From assembly GCF_005871085.1 (NCBI RefSeq), contig NZ_VAUP01000015.1, positions 682,001-746,000 of the forward strand: a DNA stretch of 64,000 bases, given 5' to 3'. A program made the translations under genes and the position numbers. Of the stretch, positions 16,762 through 25,832 are shown piece by piece (position 1 is the stretch's first letter; each line of letters begins with the position of its first letter). This DNA is from Xanthobacter autotrophicus. GTDB lineage: Bacteria > Pseudomonadota > Alphaproteobacteria > Rhizobiales > Xanthobacteraceae. The notes under the pieces were generated by a model that saw only the letters and a program-made list of their open reading frames with translations, did not search any database and was not told the origin of the DNA.

Positions 16762-17889
16762 TTGGAGGAGAGCTTCGCATCCGACCGCTTGTCGGTGCTT
16801 GCCCTTTCGGATCTCATCCTGGAGGCACCGCGCGGCGGGCTCCTCTGCGTGGACGGCATCGACCTTGCCGGATTGCGCGCTCTTTTCGAGGACATTGAAC
16901 TTCCGCCCCATGCGTCGAGGCTGCTTTTCCTCCCGCTCGCGGCGGCGGACTCCTCCGAGGCACTGGCCGAAAACCTCATCGCCGCCCTGGCTGACATCGC
17001 CCTGAAGCTGTGGCCGGTCTGGTATCGGGATGTGAGCTTCCCCGGGCGGGGCGTAGATACGCTCGCCCGCTTAGCGGTCATCGCCGTGGCGCGGCGCGTA
17101 GCCGCCGGTATGCCCGGCGTCCTACCCGCCTGGGTCGAGGCGGCGGCGCTGCTGGCGCTCGACGGTCGGCCGCCACGGGTTCCGCAGACGCCGGCGGGGA
17201 CGCAGCTCGACCAGTTGGCGCGGCTGATCGGTCCGGACGGCTTGGTGCTGGCGGTGGACATCCCCCGGGGCGCCCTCTCGTCACCACGGGCGGAGGCGCT
17301 GGTCCACGGCCTCGAATGGGTCGCACGGCATCTGCGCGGAGCAATGGTGGTGGTGTTTCCCGAGCCGCCCGAGGAGAGGTCACCCTTCGACCGCATTCGC
17401 CACGGGGTCCGGCGCTTCGCGGCGGATGTGGGCGGAACGGCGCCAGCCGATCCCGGAGCCGATGCCCACGCGGTCCAGCGGCCCTCGCCGGGACCGGAAC
17501 CGGAGGAGCCATGGCTCCTGCCGTGGCGCGGCCGGCCACATCCCCTGAGCGCGGTGGAACAGCGCCTCGCCCGCCTGATCGAGGCGGATGAAGAACTCGC
17601 ACCGCTGTTCGGCTTCAACATCCCCGTGGAAACGGTACGTGGATCGCGGCCGCGGGTGGACCTGCTGTGGGCCGAAGGCCGGCTCGTGGTGGAACTGGAC
17701 GGCTATGCCGACCACGGCACCCGCGCGGCTTTCCTGCGTGATCGCCATCGCGATTTCGAGCTTCAGCTCTCCGGCTATGCGGTGCTGCGCCTGCCCAACG
17801 ACGAGATCGCGCAGGACTGCTGGCTTGCGCTGGAGAAGATTCGCGACCTCGTCCGGCAACGCCGGCAGGTCCTGCTCCGGGAGAGATAG
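16762..17889 (+). CDS. DUF559-type PD-(D/E)XK nuclease with unknown N-terminal domain
   Basis: First gene of a three-gene cassette, 375 residues. Residues from about 295 to 365 form a DUF559/Vsr-like nuclease fold: RPRVDLLWAEGRLVVELDGY with Asp300, Glu311 and Asp313, then FLRDRHRDFELQLSGYAVLR and LPNDEI, the usual order for small DUF559 endonucleases. Residues 1-250 are leucine- and alanine-rich (LALSDLILEAPRGGLLCVDG at the front) and match nothing I know; a P-loop is not visible. TTG 16762 is the only start near the upstream in-frame stop at 16747-16749, though TTG 16789 or GTG 16795 would follow the GGAGGAG at 16764-16770. The next gene starts immediately after its stop. Confidence 0.75.
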   Translation: MEESFASDRLSVLALSDLILEAPRGGLLCVDGIDLAGLRALFEDIELPPHASRLLFLPLAAADSSEALAENLIAALADIALKLWPVWYRDVSFPGRGVDTLARLAVIAVARRVAAGMPGVLPAWVEAAALLALDGRPPRVPQTPAGTQLDQLARLIGPDGLVLAVDIPRGALSSPRAEALVHGLEWVARHLRGAMVVVFPEPPEERSPFDRIRHGVRRFAADVGGTAPADPGADAHAVQRPSPGPEPEEPWLLPWRGRPHPLSAVEQRLARLIEADEELAPLFGFNIPVETVRGSRPRVDLLWAEGRLVVELDGYADHGTRAAFLRDRHRDFELQLSGYAVLRLPNDEIAQDCWLALEKIRDLVRQRRQVLLRER

Positions 17890-18588
17890 GTGGCGACCAA
17901 GGCGACGACCAAACCGACGCGATCCCCCGAGAGTCGGCTGAAGGAGCGCCAGGGGCTGCTCCTGCTGGCGCTCCTGGCGCGCCCCGACGGCATCGCCGCG
18001 CAGAAGGACCTGCGCCCCGCCCCGGAGCCGGCGGTGCGCCATCCGCTGGAGCGGGAGGGCTGGATCCGCACCGCGAAGCGCGGACGGGGCAATGTCATAG
18101 AGGTGACGGACAAGGGCTGGGATGCGGGTGGCGCGGCGCTCCACACCTTGCTGCCCGAGGATGCGGACGGCGCCTCCGCCGTGCTGCGCGCGGTGCTGGA
18201 GCGGCTTTCCGCCTACATGGCGGCGCGGGAGGTGGCACTCTCGGACCTGCTCGGCCCCCAGAGGGGCACGCCACCGGCGTCTGTCGGCGCAACGATCGGG
18301 CCTGAAGCGGATGACCCAGCGCCCTCGGACCTCCCGGCGCGCATCCGGGCGGCCTATCTGGCGGTGACGGGCGGCCGCCTCAACACCCGCGCCCTGCTGA
18401 AGAGCCTCCGGCCTCACCTGCCCGACGTCGCGGGCGAGACGCTCGATGCTACGCTGAAGGCGATGCAGGCGGAGGGGGCTGCCCGGCTCTACCGCATCGA
18501 CGACCGTGCCGAGATCACCCAAGCGGATCGCGCCGCGGCGGTGGAGATCGCCGGCGAGCCCCGCCACATTCTCTGGATCGAGCGATGA
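17890..18588 (+). CDS. Winged-helix protein of the cassette, hypothetical
   Basis: 232 residues from GTG 17890, which directly follows the TAG of the nuclease gene with no gap; its own stop overlaps the next ATG by four bases. The N-terminal part (ERQGLLLLALLARPDGIAAQ, LEREGWIRTAKRGRGNVIEV) looks like a MarR-type winged helix with wing GRGNVIEVTDKG. A second winged-helix-like segment spans about residues 150-220 (LNTRALLKSLRPHLPDVAGE ... EGAARLYRID). This suggests DNA binding or an adaptor between nuclease and ATPase. No enzyme motif is visible. Family not recognised. Confidence 0.7.
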   Translation: MATKATTKPTRSPESRLKERQGLLLLALLARPDGIAAQKDLRPAPEPAVRHPLEREGWIRTAKRGRGNVIEVTDKGWDAGGAALHTLLPEDADGASAVLRAVLERLSAYMAAREVALSDLLGPQRGTPPASVGATIGPEADDPAPSDLPARIRAAYLAVTGGRLNTRALLKSLRPHLPDVAGETLDATLKAMQAEGAARLYRIDDRAEITQADRAAAVEIAGEPRHILWIER

Positions 18589-21500
18589 ACGACATGAGCG
18601 AAGGGCCCGGTGCGCCGGGGTTCGCGGCCTTCCGCGCTACCAGCTTCGACTGGACACGGCAGTTGCGCAGCGTCTGGCGCGATCCTCCCCACCAGGTCGC
18701 GGCGCTGCATGAAGGCTGCATCGACGACATCCTCACCTATTTCGAGGAGCGCACCCGGGAGGAGGAGCCGGACCCAGAGCCCCTCGGCCGCGTGGTCGTG
18801 GGACCGGCGGGATACGGCAAGACCCATCTGGTCGGCCGGCTGCGGGCCGGGGTGTGGGAGCGCGACGGCTGGTTCGTTCTCCTCGACCTTGTGGGCGTGA
18901 AGGATTTCTGGTCTTCGATCGCGCTCGGCTTCCTGGACTCGCTTCATGCGCTCCGCAGCGAAAATCTGACGCAGCACGATCTCCTGATCCTGAAGCTCGC
19001 CGACAAGCTCGGCATCGCCGAGCAGGCCAGTGCGATCGCCAAGCGGCACGACGACGATCCGCGCTCGGCCATGAACGACATGTCGGCGCTGTTCCGCAAT
19101 GCGCTGGCCCGCTACGACCGGCAAGGCACGTTGCGCCATCGCGACGTGCTGACGGCCCTGATCCTGCTGACCTCCAACGACCTTGACCAGCAGAGCATCG
19201 CCCATGCCTGGCTGCAGGGCATGCCCGCGACGGCACAGGACGTGAGCCAGTTCGGCTTCGTCGGCGACAACGCGCCCATCACCGTGGTGAAGGGCCTGTG
19301 CTGGCTCATGAGCCTCGTTGGACCGACTCTGATCGCGGTGGACCAGATCGACGCGATCGTCACCGCTGCCCATGCCGGTTCGAAGGCGGCGGCCTCCCTG
19401 TCTGAGGGGGAGAAGGCCGAGGCGCGATCCATCCTCGAGGCGCTGGCACAGGGCCTCATGGACCTTCACGAGGTGAAGTATCGCGCGGTGGTCGTGCTGT
19501 CGTGCCTCGAGGCCACCTGGCAGGTGATCGAGCAGACCTCCAGCGTCCCCGTGGACGCCCGCTTCTTTCCGCTGGTGCCCCTGCGGGCCCTGCCCGACGC
19601 GACACGCGCCGCCGCGCTCGTCGAGGCGCGCCTCGCGGCCGCCTATGGCCCGCGCCATTTCACGCCGCCTTATGCCACCTGGCCGTTCCGGCCCAAGGCA
19701 TTCGCCCAGGCGGTGGGCCTCTCGCCGCGCGAACTGCTGCGGCATTGCGAGGCGCATCGCATTGCCTGCGTAGCCAAGGGCGCGGTGGAAGAGCTGTCCG
19801 CGTTCGGCGGCAAGGCGCAGCCGCCAACCGCCGTTCCCACACCCTCCGGCCTTGATACCGACTACAATCAGGCCCGCGCAGAGGCGGACGTGTCGGGCCT
19901 CCTCGATCTCGACCGGGAAGACGAGCTGCGCGACATCTTCTCCCATGCGCTCGGACTGTTCGAGCGGCAGCTCGACCTGCCGGACGATGTGGATGCGGCG
20001 GTGCAGTTCTATCCGAACCAGAAGACGCCGCCGCTCCACGGCCGGCTGTCCTTCACCTTCCGGGCCGAAGGCGATCTTGAGCAGCACTATTGCTTCCGCT
20101 TGCTGGCGCATCCCAACCACCTCGCCTTCCAGTCCCGCATCAAGGCGGCGATGACGGCATCGGGCATCGGCTCGAAGCTGCCGGGACGCCATCTTTTGCT
20201 GCTGCGCACCTCCGAGCCGCCGCAGGGGCCCAAATCGCAGCAGCTGACGGCGGAGTTCCGCAAGGCCGGCGGGCGCTTCATCGTGCCTACCGAGGACGAC
20301 GTGCGTGCCTTCCTGGCCCTACGCGCGCTCTCCGGACGACCCGATTTCGCCGCTTGGCTGAAGCAGCGCAAGCCGCTGTTCGAAGTGCCCTTGTTCAAGG
20401 CGGCCGGGCTCGCGCCGCCGCCGTTCCTCGCCGCCCCACCGGAGCCACCGCCATCCGGCACGCCTGCGGGCAGCTCGGCCGGCGACACCCCGCCGCCCCC
20501 CACCCCACCCGCCACTCCCCCGCGCCGCGACACGCCGACGAAGGCGCCGCCACCAGTTGCCGCGACGCAGATCATGGTGGGCCGGCGTGTCGGGCCCCAG
20601 GGGGCTGGGGAAGCGGTCGAGTTCGCCGCCTCCCTGCTGCCCCGGCACGTGGCCATCTTCGCCGGCTCCGGTTCAGGCAAGACGGTTCTGCTACGGCGGC
20701 TGGTGGAGGAGGCAGCCCTCCTCGGCATTCCCGCCATCGTGCTCGACATCAACAACGATCTTGCCCGCCTCGGCGAGGCGTGGCCGCAGGTGCCGGAGCA
20801 CTTCTCCCCCGACGACGTGGCGAAGGCCGGGCGTTACCACGCTGGCGTGGAGGTAGTGGTCTGGACCCCCGGCATTTCCAGCGGCAACCCGCTCGCCCTC
20901 GCGCTCCTGCCGGACTTTTCCGCCATCGGCAGCGGCCGCGACGCCGAGAGCGAGGACGAACGCTCCCAGGCCGTGGAAATGGCCCGCGCCACCCTCACCC
21001 CCTATCTCGGCGGCGGCGGCCAGAAGGCGAACCTGAAGCAGGGCGTGCTCGCCGACGCCCTGCGCCACTTCGCCCTGGCCGGCGGGCAGGAGCTGCGGGA
21101 CTTCGTCGCCCTGCTCTCCGAGCTGCCCGAAGGCCTCAGCGAGATCGGCCATGCGGAAAAGCTCGCCCGCGACATGGCCGACCAACTGCGCGCGGCCATC
21201 GCCACCAATCCGCTGCTTCAGTCGAACGGGCCGAAGCTTGATCCCGCGCGGCTGTTCCACGGCGGCGATCCGGCGCGCACGCGCATTTCCGTGATCAACC
21301 TCGCCGGACTTGCCACCGACGAGGCCCGACAGGCCTTCGTCAACCAGTTGCAGATGACGCTCTTCACCTGGGTGAAGCAGAACCCGAGTCCCTCCGGCCG
21401 GCTCTACGTGCTGGACGAGGCGCAGAACTTCGCACCCTCGCAGGCCAATACGGCTTGCAAGGCCAGCACCCGCTCGCTGGCGGCGCAGGCGCGCAAATAC

Positions 21501-21818
21501 GGGCTCGGCATGGTGTTCGCGACCCAGCTGCCGCGCGGCATCGACAGCGGCATCGTCTCCAACTGCACCACCCACATGTATGGCCGCATGAGCTCGCCCG
21601 CGACCATCGAGGCGACACGTGATCTCATGGCGGCCAAAGGCGGGGCCGCCGATGACCTGGCCCGGCTCGGGCGCGGCGTCTTCTATTTCTCCACTGAGGG
21701 CGTGCGCCGGCCGGTGAAGATCGAGACCGCCCTCTGCCTGAGCTGGCACCCGGCCAATCCGCCGACGGCAGCGGAGGTGGTGAAAGCGGCGCGGGCCTCG
21801 CTGCAGAAGACAGATTGA
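18585..21818 (+). CDS. Dual-ATPase HerA-like protein of the cassette
   Basis: 1077 residues with two separate P-loop modules. The first has GPAGYGKT at 73-80 and a Walker B-like LIAVDQIDAI near 250. A middle region is followed by a Pro-rich linker (about 610-660). The second is a HerA/DUF87-type translocase: AGSGSGKTVLLRRLVEE (693-709), IVLDINNDLARLGEA, Walker B LYVLDEAQNF with Asp944-Glu945, and an ATQLPRGIDSGIVSN sensor/arginine segment near 980. HerA-type hexamers pump or unwind DNA and often partner with nucleases in end processing or phage defence. Its ATG overlaps the stop of the winged-helix gene (ATGA). An internal fragment of a close copy is at 11516-11738. Confidence 0.88.
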   Translation: MNDMSEGPGAPGFAAFRATSFDWTRQLRSVWRDPPHQVAALHEGCIDDILTYFEERTREEEPDPEPLGRVVVGPAGYGKTHLVGRLRAGVWERDGWFVLLDLVGVKDFWSSIALGFLDSLHALRSENLTQHDLLILKLADKLGIAEQASAIAKRHDDDPRSAMNDMSALFRNALARYDRQGTLRHRDVLTALILLTSNDLDQQSIAHAWLQGMPATAQDVSQFGFVGDNAPITVVKGLCWLMSLVGPTLIAVDQIDAIVTAAHAGSKAAASLSEGEKAEARSILEALAQGLMDLHEVKYRAVVVLSCLEATWQVIEQTSSVPVDARFFPLVPLRALPDATRAAALVEARLAAAYGPRHFTPPYATWPFRPKAFAQAVGLSPRELLRHCEAHRIACVAKGAVEELSAFGGKAQPPTAVPTPSGLDTDYNQARAEADVSGLLDLDREDELRDIFSHALGLFERQLDLPDDVDAAVQFYPNQKTPPLHGRLSFTFRAEGDLEQHYCFRLLAHPNHLAFQSRIKAAMTASGIGSKLPGRHLLLLRTSEPPQGPKSQQLTAEFRKAGGRFIVPTEDDVRAFLALRALSGRPDFAAWLKQRKPLFEVPLFKAAGLAPPPFLAAPPEPPPSGTPAGSSAGDTPPPPTPPATPPRRDTPTKAPPPVAATQIMVGRRVGPQGAGEAVEFAASLLPRHVAIFAGSGSGKTVLLRRLVEEAALLGIPAIVLDINNDLARLGEAWPQVPEHFSPDDVAKAGRYHAGVEVVVWTPGISSGNPLALALLPDFSAIGSGRDAESEDERSQAVEMARATLTPYLGGGGQKANLKQGVLADALRHFALAGGQELRDFVALLSELPEGLSEIGHAEKLARDMADQLRAAIATNPLLQSNGPKLDPARLFHGGDPARTRISVINLAGLATDEARQAFVNQLQMTLFTWVKQNPSPSGRLYVLDEAQNFAPSQANTACKASTRSLAAQARKYGLGMVFATQLPRGIDSGIVSNCTTHMYGRMSSPATIEATRDLMAAKGGAADDLARLGRGVFYFSTEGVRRPVKIETALCLSWHPANPPTAAEVVKAARASLQKTD

Positions 21819-22089
21819 AGCAGCAACTGGCGAGCCGTGACCCGGCGTCCGTGTCACAAGGGTCATGACGCGTCCGCTGCGGGACGCGCTTGCCTTGCCG
21901 GCCCGCTTGCCCACCAGAGACCCCCGCATGCCACACCCCGGCGCGCGGGACGGGCATCCCGCGGTTGGGTGTAACCCGATAGCAACGGCACGGCGCGGGC
22001 CATGTTTTTCAGCCGACACGTTGTTGCACCCGGAAACAGGACCACCCATCATCGCCGAAGAACAAGATTGCTCAGGGGCGGTTCGGGGC

Positions 22090-22473
22090 GTGGAGACTAA
22101 GAGGAGCGGCACGACGGCGTGGCTGCGCAATGCGTTCTGCATTGCGCTTGCCTACGCGTTGCTGTTCCAGGTCGTCTTCACCGGAATCTCCGCCGAACGC
22201 ATGAGCTTTGCGGCGGCGGGTGGCCAGGAGATGCTTTGCATCTCGGACGGCACCAACACCGATCCCGGCAAGACGCCACCGGCGGATCATCGGTCCTGCT
22301 GCACCATCTGCGCCTTCCATGCGCTCACGCCCCTGCTGCCGGAAGCATTCGGCCTTGTCGCGCCCGCGCTCTCCTTCCACGCGACGGCCGCGATGCCGGC
22401 CGCGCGCGTCGCACTGCCGCGAAACGCACGCCGCGAACCACGCACCTCCCAGGGACCCCCGCTGACGACCTGA
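22090..22473 (+). CDS. DUF2946-like small membrane/periplasmic protein
   Basis: 127 residues from GTG 22090. One N-terminal hydrophobic segment (NAFCIALAYALLFQVVF) is followed by MLCISDGTN, a Cys/His cluster HRSCCTICAFHAL and a Pro/Arg-rich end finishing QGPPLTT. That layout, with its CxxC and RGPP-like tail, is what DUF2946-type proteins show, and these genes are commonly next to copper-linked TonB receptors. The receptor gene starts 47 bases downstream. The frame is open further upstream to 21865, but that part has no homology. A metal-binding accessory role is inferred. Confidence 0.65.
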   Translation: METKRSGTTAWLRNAFCIALAYALLFQVVFTGISAERMSFAAAGGQEMLCISDGTNTDPGKTPPADHRSCCTICAFHALTPLLPEAFGLVAPALSFHATAAMPAARVALPRNARREPRTSQGPPLTT

Positions 22474-22519
22474 CGGCCGATTCCCTCATCGACCTTCATG
22501 TTTTCGCAGGAGTAGTCCC

Positions 22520-24727
22520 ATGCCCCGAAGGCTCCGCCTTGCGTGGGCGGCATCGGCGTCGTTCGTCGCCATGCCGCACGTCTTGATTCCGAACGCCGCT
22601 TTGGCGCAATCCCAGTTCGATCTCGAGACCGTCGTCGTCCAGTCCGACGCCACGGCACCCGAAACCGTGCATGCCAACGGCCCGCCGGTCACCGAGACCA
22701 CCGCCGGCCCGGTGCAGGGCTACCGCGCGCTGACTGCCGCGAGCGCTACGCGCACCAACACCCCCATCCAGGAGATCCCGCAGTCCATCCAGGTGATCCC
22801 GCGCTCGGTGATCGACGACCAGGACGCTCTCAGCGTCGCGGAGGTCCTGCGCAACGTCAGCGGCGTACAGGGCACCAACCCGGTCCAGACCCCGGCCTTC
22901 ACGTCAGCCTATATCCGCGGCTTCCCGGCAGAGTATTGGGTCGACGGCCTGACCACCTTCTACAACGGCGGCGACCGCGATTCGCTGGTGAACGTGGAGC
23001 GCATCGAGGTGCTGAAAGGCCCGAACGCCATTCTTTATGGCGGCGGCACCGGCGCGCCGCTTGGCGGCGTCATCAACCTCGTTTCGAAGCTGCCCACGGA
23101 TAAGGCGTTCGCCGAACTCGGCCTCACCTTCGGCAGCTATGCCTATCTGCAGCCCTATTTCGATGTGAACACGCCGCTCACCAAGGATGGCACCGTCCTG
23201 TTCCGCATGACGGGCGAGTACACCTCCGCCGGCTCGTTCATCGACGTGCTGGAAACGGAGCGTTACTCGTTCAATCCCGCGCTCACCTTCACCAACAAGA
23301 TCGATACGACCCTGACCCTGCAGGGGCGGATCTCCAGCTGGGAGCAGCAGGAATACCAGGGGCTTCCCGCCACCGGGACCGTGACCGGAGCGTTCCGCCT
23401 CAACCCCAACATGTTCATCGGTCCTGCCGATATCCCCAATTCCACCTCGCGGGTGCAGAGTCTGACCGCCACCTTCGATCATCGCTTCGACGATGTCTGG
23501 TCCGCCAACATCCAGGCCCGCATTTCCAACACCAAGTACAAGGAGCTGGCGCAGAACTTCACCAGCGGCTTCGACTTCGCCGGCAATGCGCCGGCCGCAC
23601 CGCTCGCTTACTGGAACGTACTCAATATATCGCTCTACCAGGAGCAGCAGGAGGCGACCATCGTCGCCAACGCGCTGGCGAAGTTCAATGTCGGGCCGAC
23701 CGAGAACAAGCTGCTGTTCGGCGCCGACTATAGCCGCGTGTCCGACGACGGCAACATGTATGGAGACTTCAACGACATCTTCACGCTCGGCTACGTGAAC
23801 CTGCTCAACCCGGTCTATCCGCCCTATGTGGAGCCGGGGCAAAGCGTCGGCAACGTCATCGCGGATGCGCAGAACGTCTACAACACAGCCGGCGCCTATG
23901 TGCAGCTCCAGAGCGCCGTGTGGGAGCGGCTGCACCTTGTCGGCGGGCTGCGGCTCGCCAACCTGCGCATCGATAGCGTTTCGCCTGCTTTCCAGACCTC
24001 GTCCAGCATGGACACGACCGAGCTGCTGCCGCGTGTGGGTGCCGTGGTGGACGTGTTCAAGGGCTTTTCGCTCTATGCGAGCTACTCGCAGGGCCTCAAG
24101 GCCAACCCGTTCACGATCTATGTGGGCGCCCCCCAGCCGGAGCATTCCGAGCAGAGCGAGGCCGGCATCAAGTTCGATCTCGGCTACGGGCTGACCGGCT
24201 CCATCGCCCTGTTCGAGATCAACCGCACCGGCGTGCCGGTATTCACCGGCATCGCCTCCGAGGCCATCGGCGTGCAGCGATCGAGCGGCTTCGAGACGGA
24301 CCTACTCTGGCAGCCCGACAGCAACTGGCAGGTGCTCGCGAGCTACGCCTATGTGGACGCCACCGTCGTCGACGCCATTCCCGGGGTCGCCGCCGCGGGC
24401 AACCAGCTCAACATGGTACCGCCAAACTCCGGGCGCCTGTGGGTGAACTACAAGTTCGATCCCGGCCCGCTGAAGGGCTGGAGCGTCGGCGCCGGCATCT
24501 ATGCCGCCTCTGGCGCCTATGTAGACCTCGCCAACGAGTATGAGACCTCGTCCTATTTCACCATCGACGCGAAGATCGCCTACGAGAAGGATAATTTCAA
24601 AGCTCAGGTCACCGCGAAGAACCTCACCGGCGAGGACTATTTCGTACCCTACAATTATTATGGCGGTCGGATCGCGCCGGGAGATGCCAGGAGCATCTAC
24701 GGCAAGGTCGCCTGGACCTTCCAGTGA
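22520..24727 (+). CDS. TonB-dependent metallophore (siderophore-type) receptor
   Basis: Outer membrane gated transporter of 735 residues. Signal peptide ends near ALAQ30; a TonB box-like ETVVV lies at 36-40. The plug domain carries TRTNTPIQEIPQSIQVIPRS, DALSVAEVLRNVSGVQG, YIRGFPAEYWVDGL and the VERIEVLKGPNAILYGGGTG block, as in TonB-siderophore receptors (FhuA/FhuE/FecA type). The 22-strand barrel closes with IYGKVAWTFQ, ending in the aromatic residue the BAM machinery needs. AGGAG at 22508-22512 supports the start. Its genes on both sides point to copper rather than iron. Ligand is inferred, family is firm. Confidence 0.92.
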   Translation: MPRRLRLAWAASASFVAMPHVLIPNAALAQSQFDLETVVVQSDATAPETVHANGPPVTETTAGPVQGYRALTAASATRTNTPIQEIPQSIQVIPRSVIDDQDALSVAEVLRNVSGVQGTNPVQTPAFTSAYIRGFPAEYWVDGLTTFYNGGDRDSLVNVERIEVLKGPNAILYGGGTGAPLGGVINLVSKLPTDKAFAELGLTFGSYAYLQPYFDVNTPLTKDGTVLFRMTGEYTSAGSFIDVLETERYSFNPALTFTNKIDTTLTLQGRISSWEQQEYQGLPATGTVTGAFRLNPNMFIGPADIPNSTSRVQSLTATFDHRFDDVWSANIQARISNTKYKELAQNFTSGFDFAGNAPAAPLAYWNVLNISLYQEQQEATIVANALAKFNVGPTENKLLFGADYSRVSDDGNMYGDFNDIFTLGYVNLLNPVYPPYVEPGQSVGNVIADAQNVYNTAGAYVQLQSAVWERLHLVGGLRLANLRIDSVSPAFQTSSSMDTTELLPRVGAVVDVFKGFSLYASYSQGLKANPFTIYVGAPQPEHSEQSEAGIKFDLGYGLTGSIALFEINRTGVPVFTGIASEAIGVQRSSGFETDLLWQPDSNWQVLASYAYVDATVVDAIPGVAAAGNQLNMVPPNSGRLWVNYKFDPGPLKGWSVGAGIYAASGAYVDLANEYETSSYFTIDAKIAYEKDNFKAQVTAKNLTGEDYFVPYNYYGGRIAPGDARSIYGKVAWTFQ

Positions 24728-24735
24728 GGCCTCCC

Positions 24736-25584
24736 ATGACCCTGACCCGACGCGACATCGCCCTTGCCGGCCTGCTCGGCCCGCTTCTGGCCCAGGCGGC
24801 ACCGTTTGCCGCCAAGGCGCAGACCCCCGCCGCCTTGCCGGAGCCTCCTGCGGCGGCGCACGACATGTCCGCCATGCCGGCGCACTGGATGGGTAGCGAG
24901 AAGATCGCCTTCCTCATCTATCCGCAGTTCACAGCCCTCGACATGGTGGGGCCGCACTACATGCTCACGAGCCTCATGGGGGCGACGACGCATGCGATCG
25001 CGAAGACCAAGGCGCCGGTCACGAGCGACACCGGCCTCGTCTTCACTCCGTCCGCCACCTTCGAGGACTGCCCGGCGGACCTCGACATTCTCTGCGTTCC
25101 CGGTGGCTCAATGGGCACGCTCGCCGCCATGCGGGATGACGACACGCTGCGCTTTCTGAAGGATCGCGGCAGCCGGGCAAAATATGTAACCTCGGTCTGC
25201 ACCGGCTCGCTGCTGCTGGGAGCCGCTGGGCTGCTCCAGGGCTACAAGGCCACGTCCCACTGGGCGGCCCGCCCGCTGCTGACCGAGTTTGGTGCGATCC
25301 CGACGGCTGGCCGGGTGGTGCGCGACCGCAACCGCATCACCGGCGGCGGCGTGACCGCCGGCATCGACTTCGGCCTGGCGCTGGTGGGGAGCCTGCGCGA
25401 CCGAACCTATGCGGAGGGGGTGCAACTGCTCGCGGAATACGCGCCGGAGCCGCCATTCGACGCCGGGACGCCGCAGCGCGCGCCGGCGGAGGTGACGGCC
25501 CTGATCGAAGGCATGTTCACTACCTTTCTCGCGGAAGCAGCCGAGACCGGCCGTGCCGCCTTCGCCCGCGCTGGTTCCTTGTGA
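24736..25584 (+). CDS. Exported DJ-1/PfpI protein resembling isonitrile hydratase
   Basis: 282 residues. The N-terminus MTLTRRDIALAGLLGPLLAQ with cleavage near AKA is a twin-arginine signal, so the enzyme should work folded in the periplasm. The rest matches isonitrile hydratase (InhA of Pseudomonas putida), a DJ-1-fold enzyme that adds water to isonitriles to give N-formamides: TALDMVGP supplies Asp69, YVTSVCTGSLLLGAAGLLQG supplies nucleophile Cys155 with Thr156, followed by ATSHWA, VRDRNRITGGGVTAGIDFGL and LEYAPEPPFD-like LLAEYAPEPPFDAGTPQ. Known InhA is cytosolic; export is unusual. It starts nine bases after the receptor stop. A different DJ-1 activity is possible. Confidence 0.82.
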   Translation: MTLTRRDIALAGLLGPLLAQAAPFAAKAQTPAALPEPPAAAHDMSAMPAHWMGSEKIAFLIYPQFTALDMVGPHYMLTSLMGATTHAIAKTKAPVTSDTGLVFTPSATFEDCPADLDILCVPGGSMGTLAAMRDDDTLRFLKDRGSRAKYVTSVCTGSLLLGAAGLLQGYKATSHWAARPLLTEFGAIPTAGRVVRDRNRITGGGVTAGIDFGLALVGSLRDRTYAEGVQLLAEYAPEPPFDAGTPQRAPAEVTALIEGMFTTFLAEAAETGRAAFARAGSL

Positions 25585-25694
25585 GCCGCGCCCTCACCAT
25601 CGCGGGTCGCTCCTGCCACCCCAGGGCACGCCCAGCAGCGCGGCTTATCACGGCCTCGCCCATGCGCGCGTGCCAAAGCGGCTTCCCGCCAAGT

Positions 25695-25716
25695 GATACC
25701 GGTTCGCGCGAAGAAA
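25695..25716. repeat. Dispersed intergenic repeat (copy 2, reverse orientation)
   Basis: GATACCGGTTCGCGCGAAGA and the next two bases are the reverse complement of 6671-6692 with one mismatch. It lies in the 248-base gap between the DJ-1-type gene and the copper chaperone gene, where I see no gene. Confidence 0.6.
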
Positions 25717-25832
25717 CAGGCGCCAGCACAAGATTTTGGAGCGATCGCCATGCGCCGGCGCGAACGGTGATTGCTCCAGCCTAGCCCTGCCGCCACTGGG
25801 ACACCGGCGGCGGCCAACCTGAGGAGTTTTCC

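Noticed and set aside
21819-22089. Possible cobalamin or other metal riboswitch ahead of the TonB receptor cassette
   Set aside because: I looked for B12-box and similar conserved cores and found none; the small inverted stretches near 21870 are weak.
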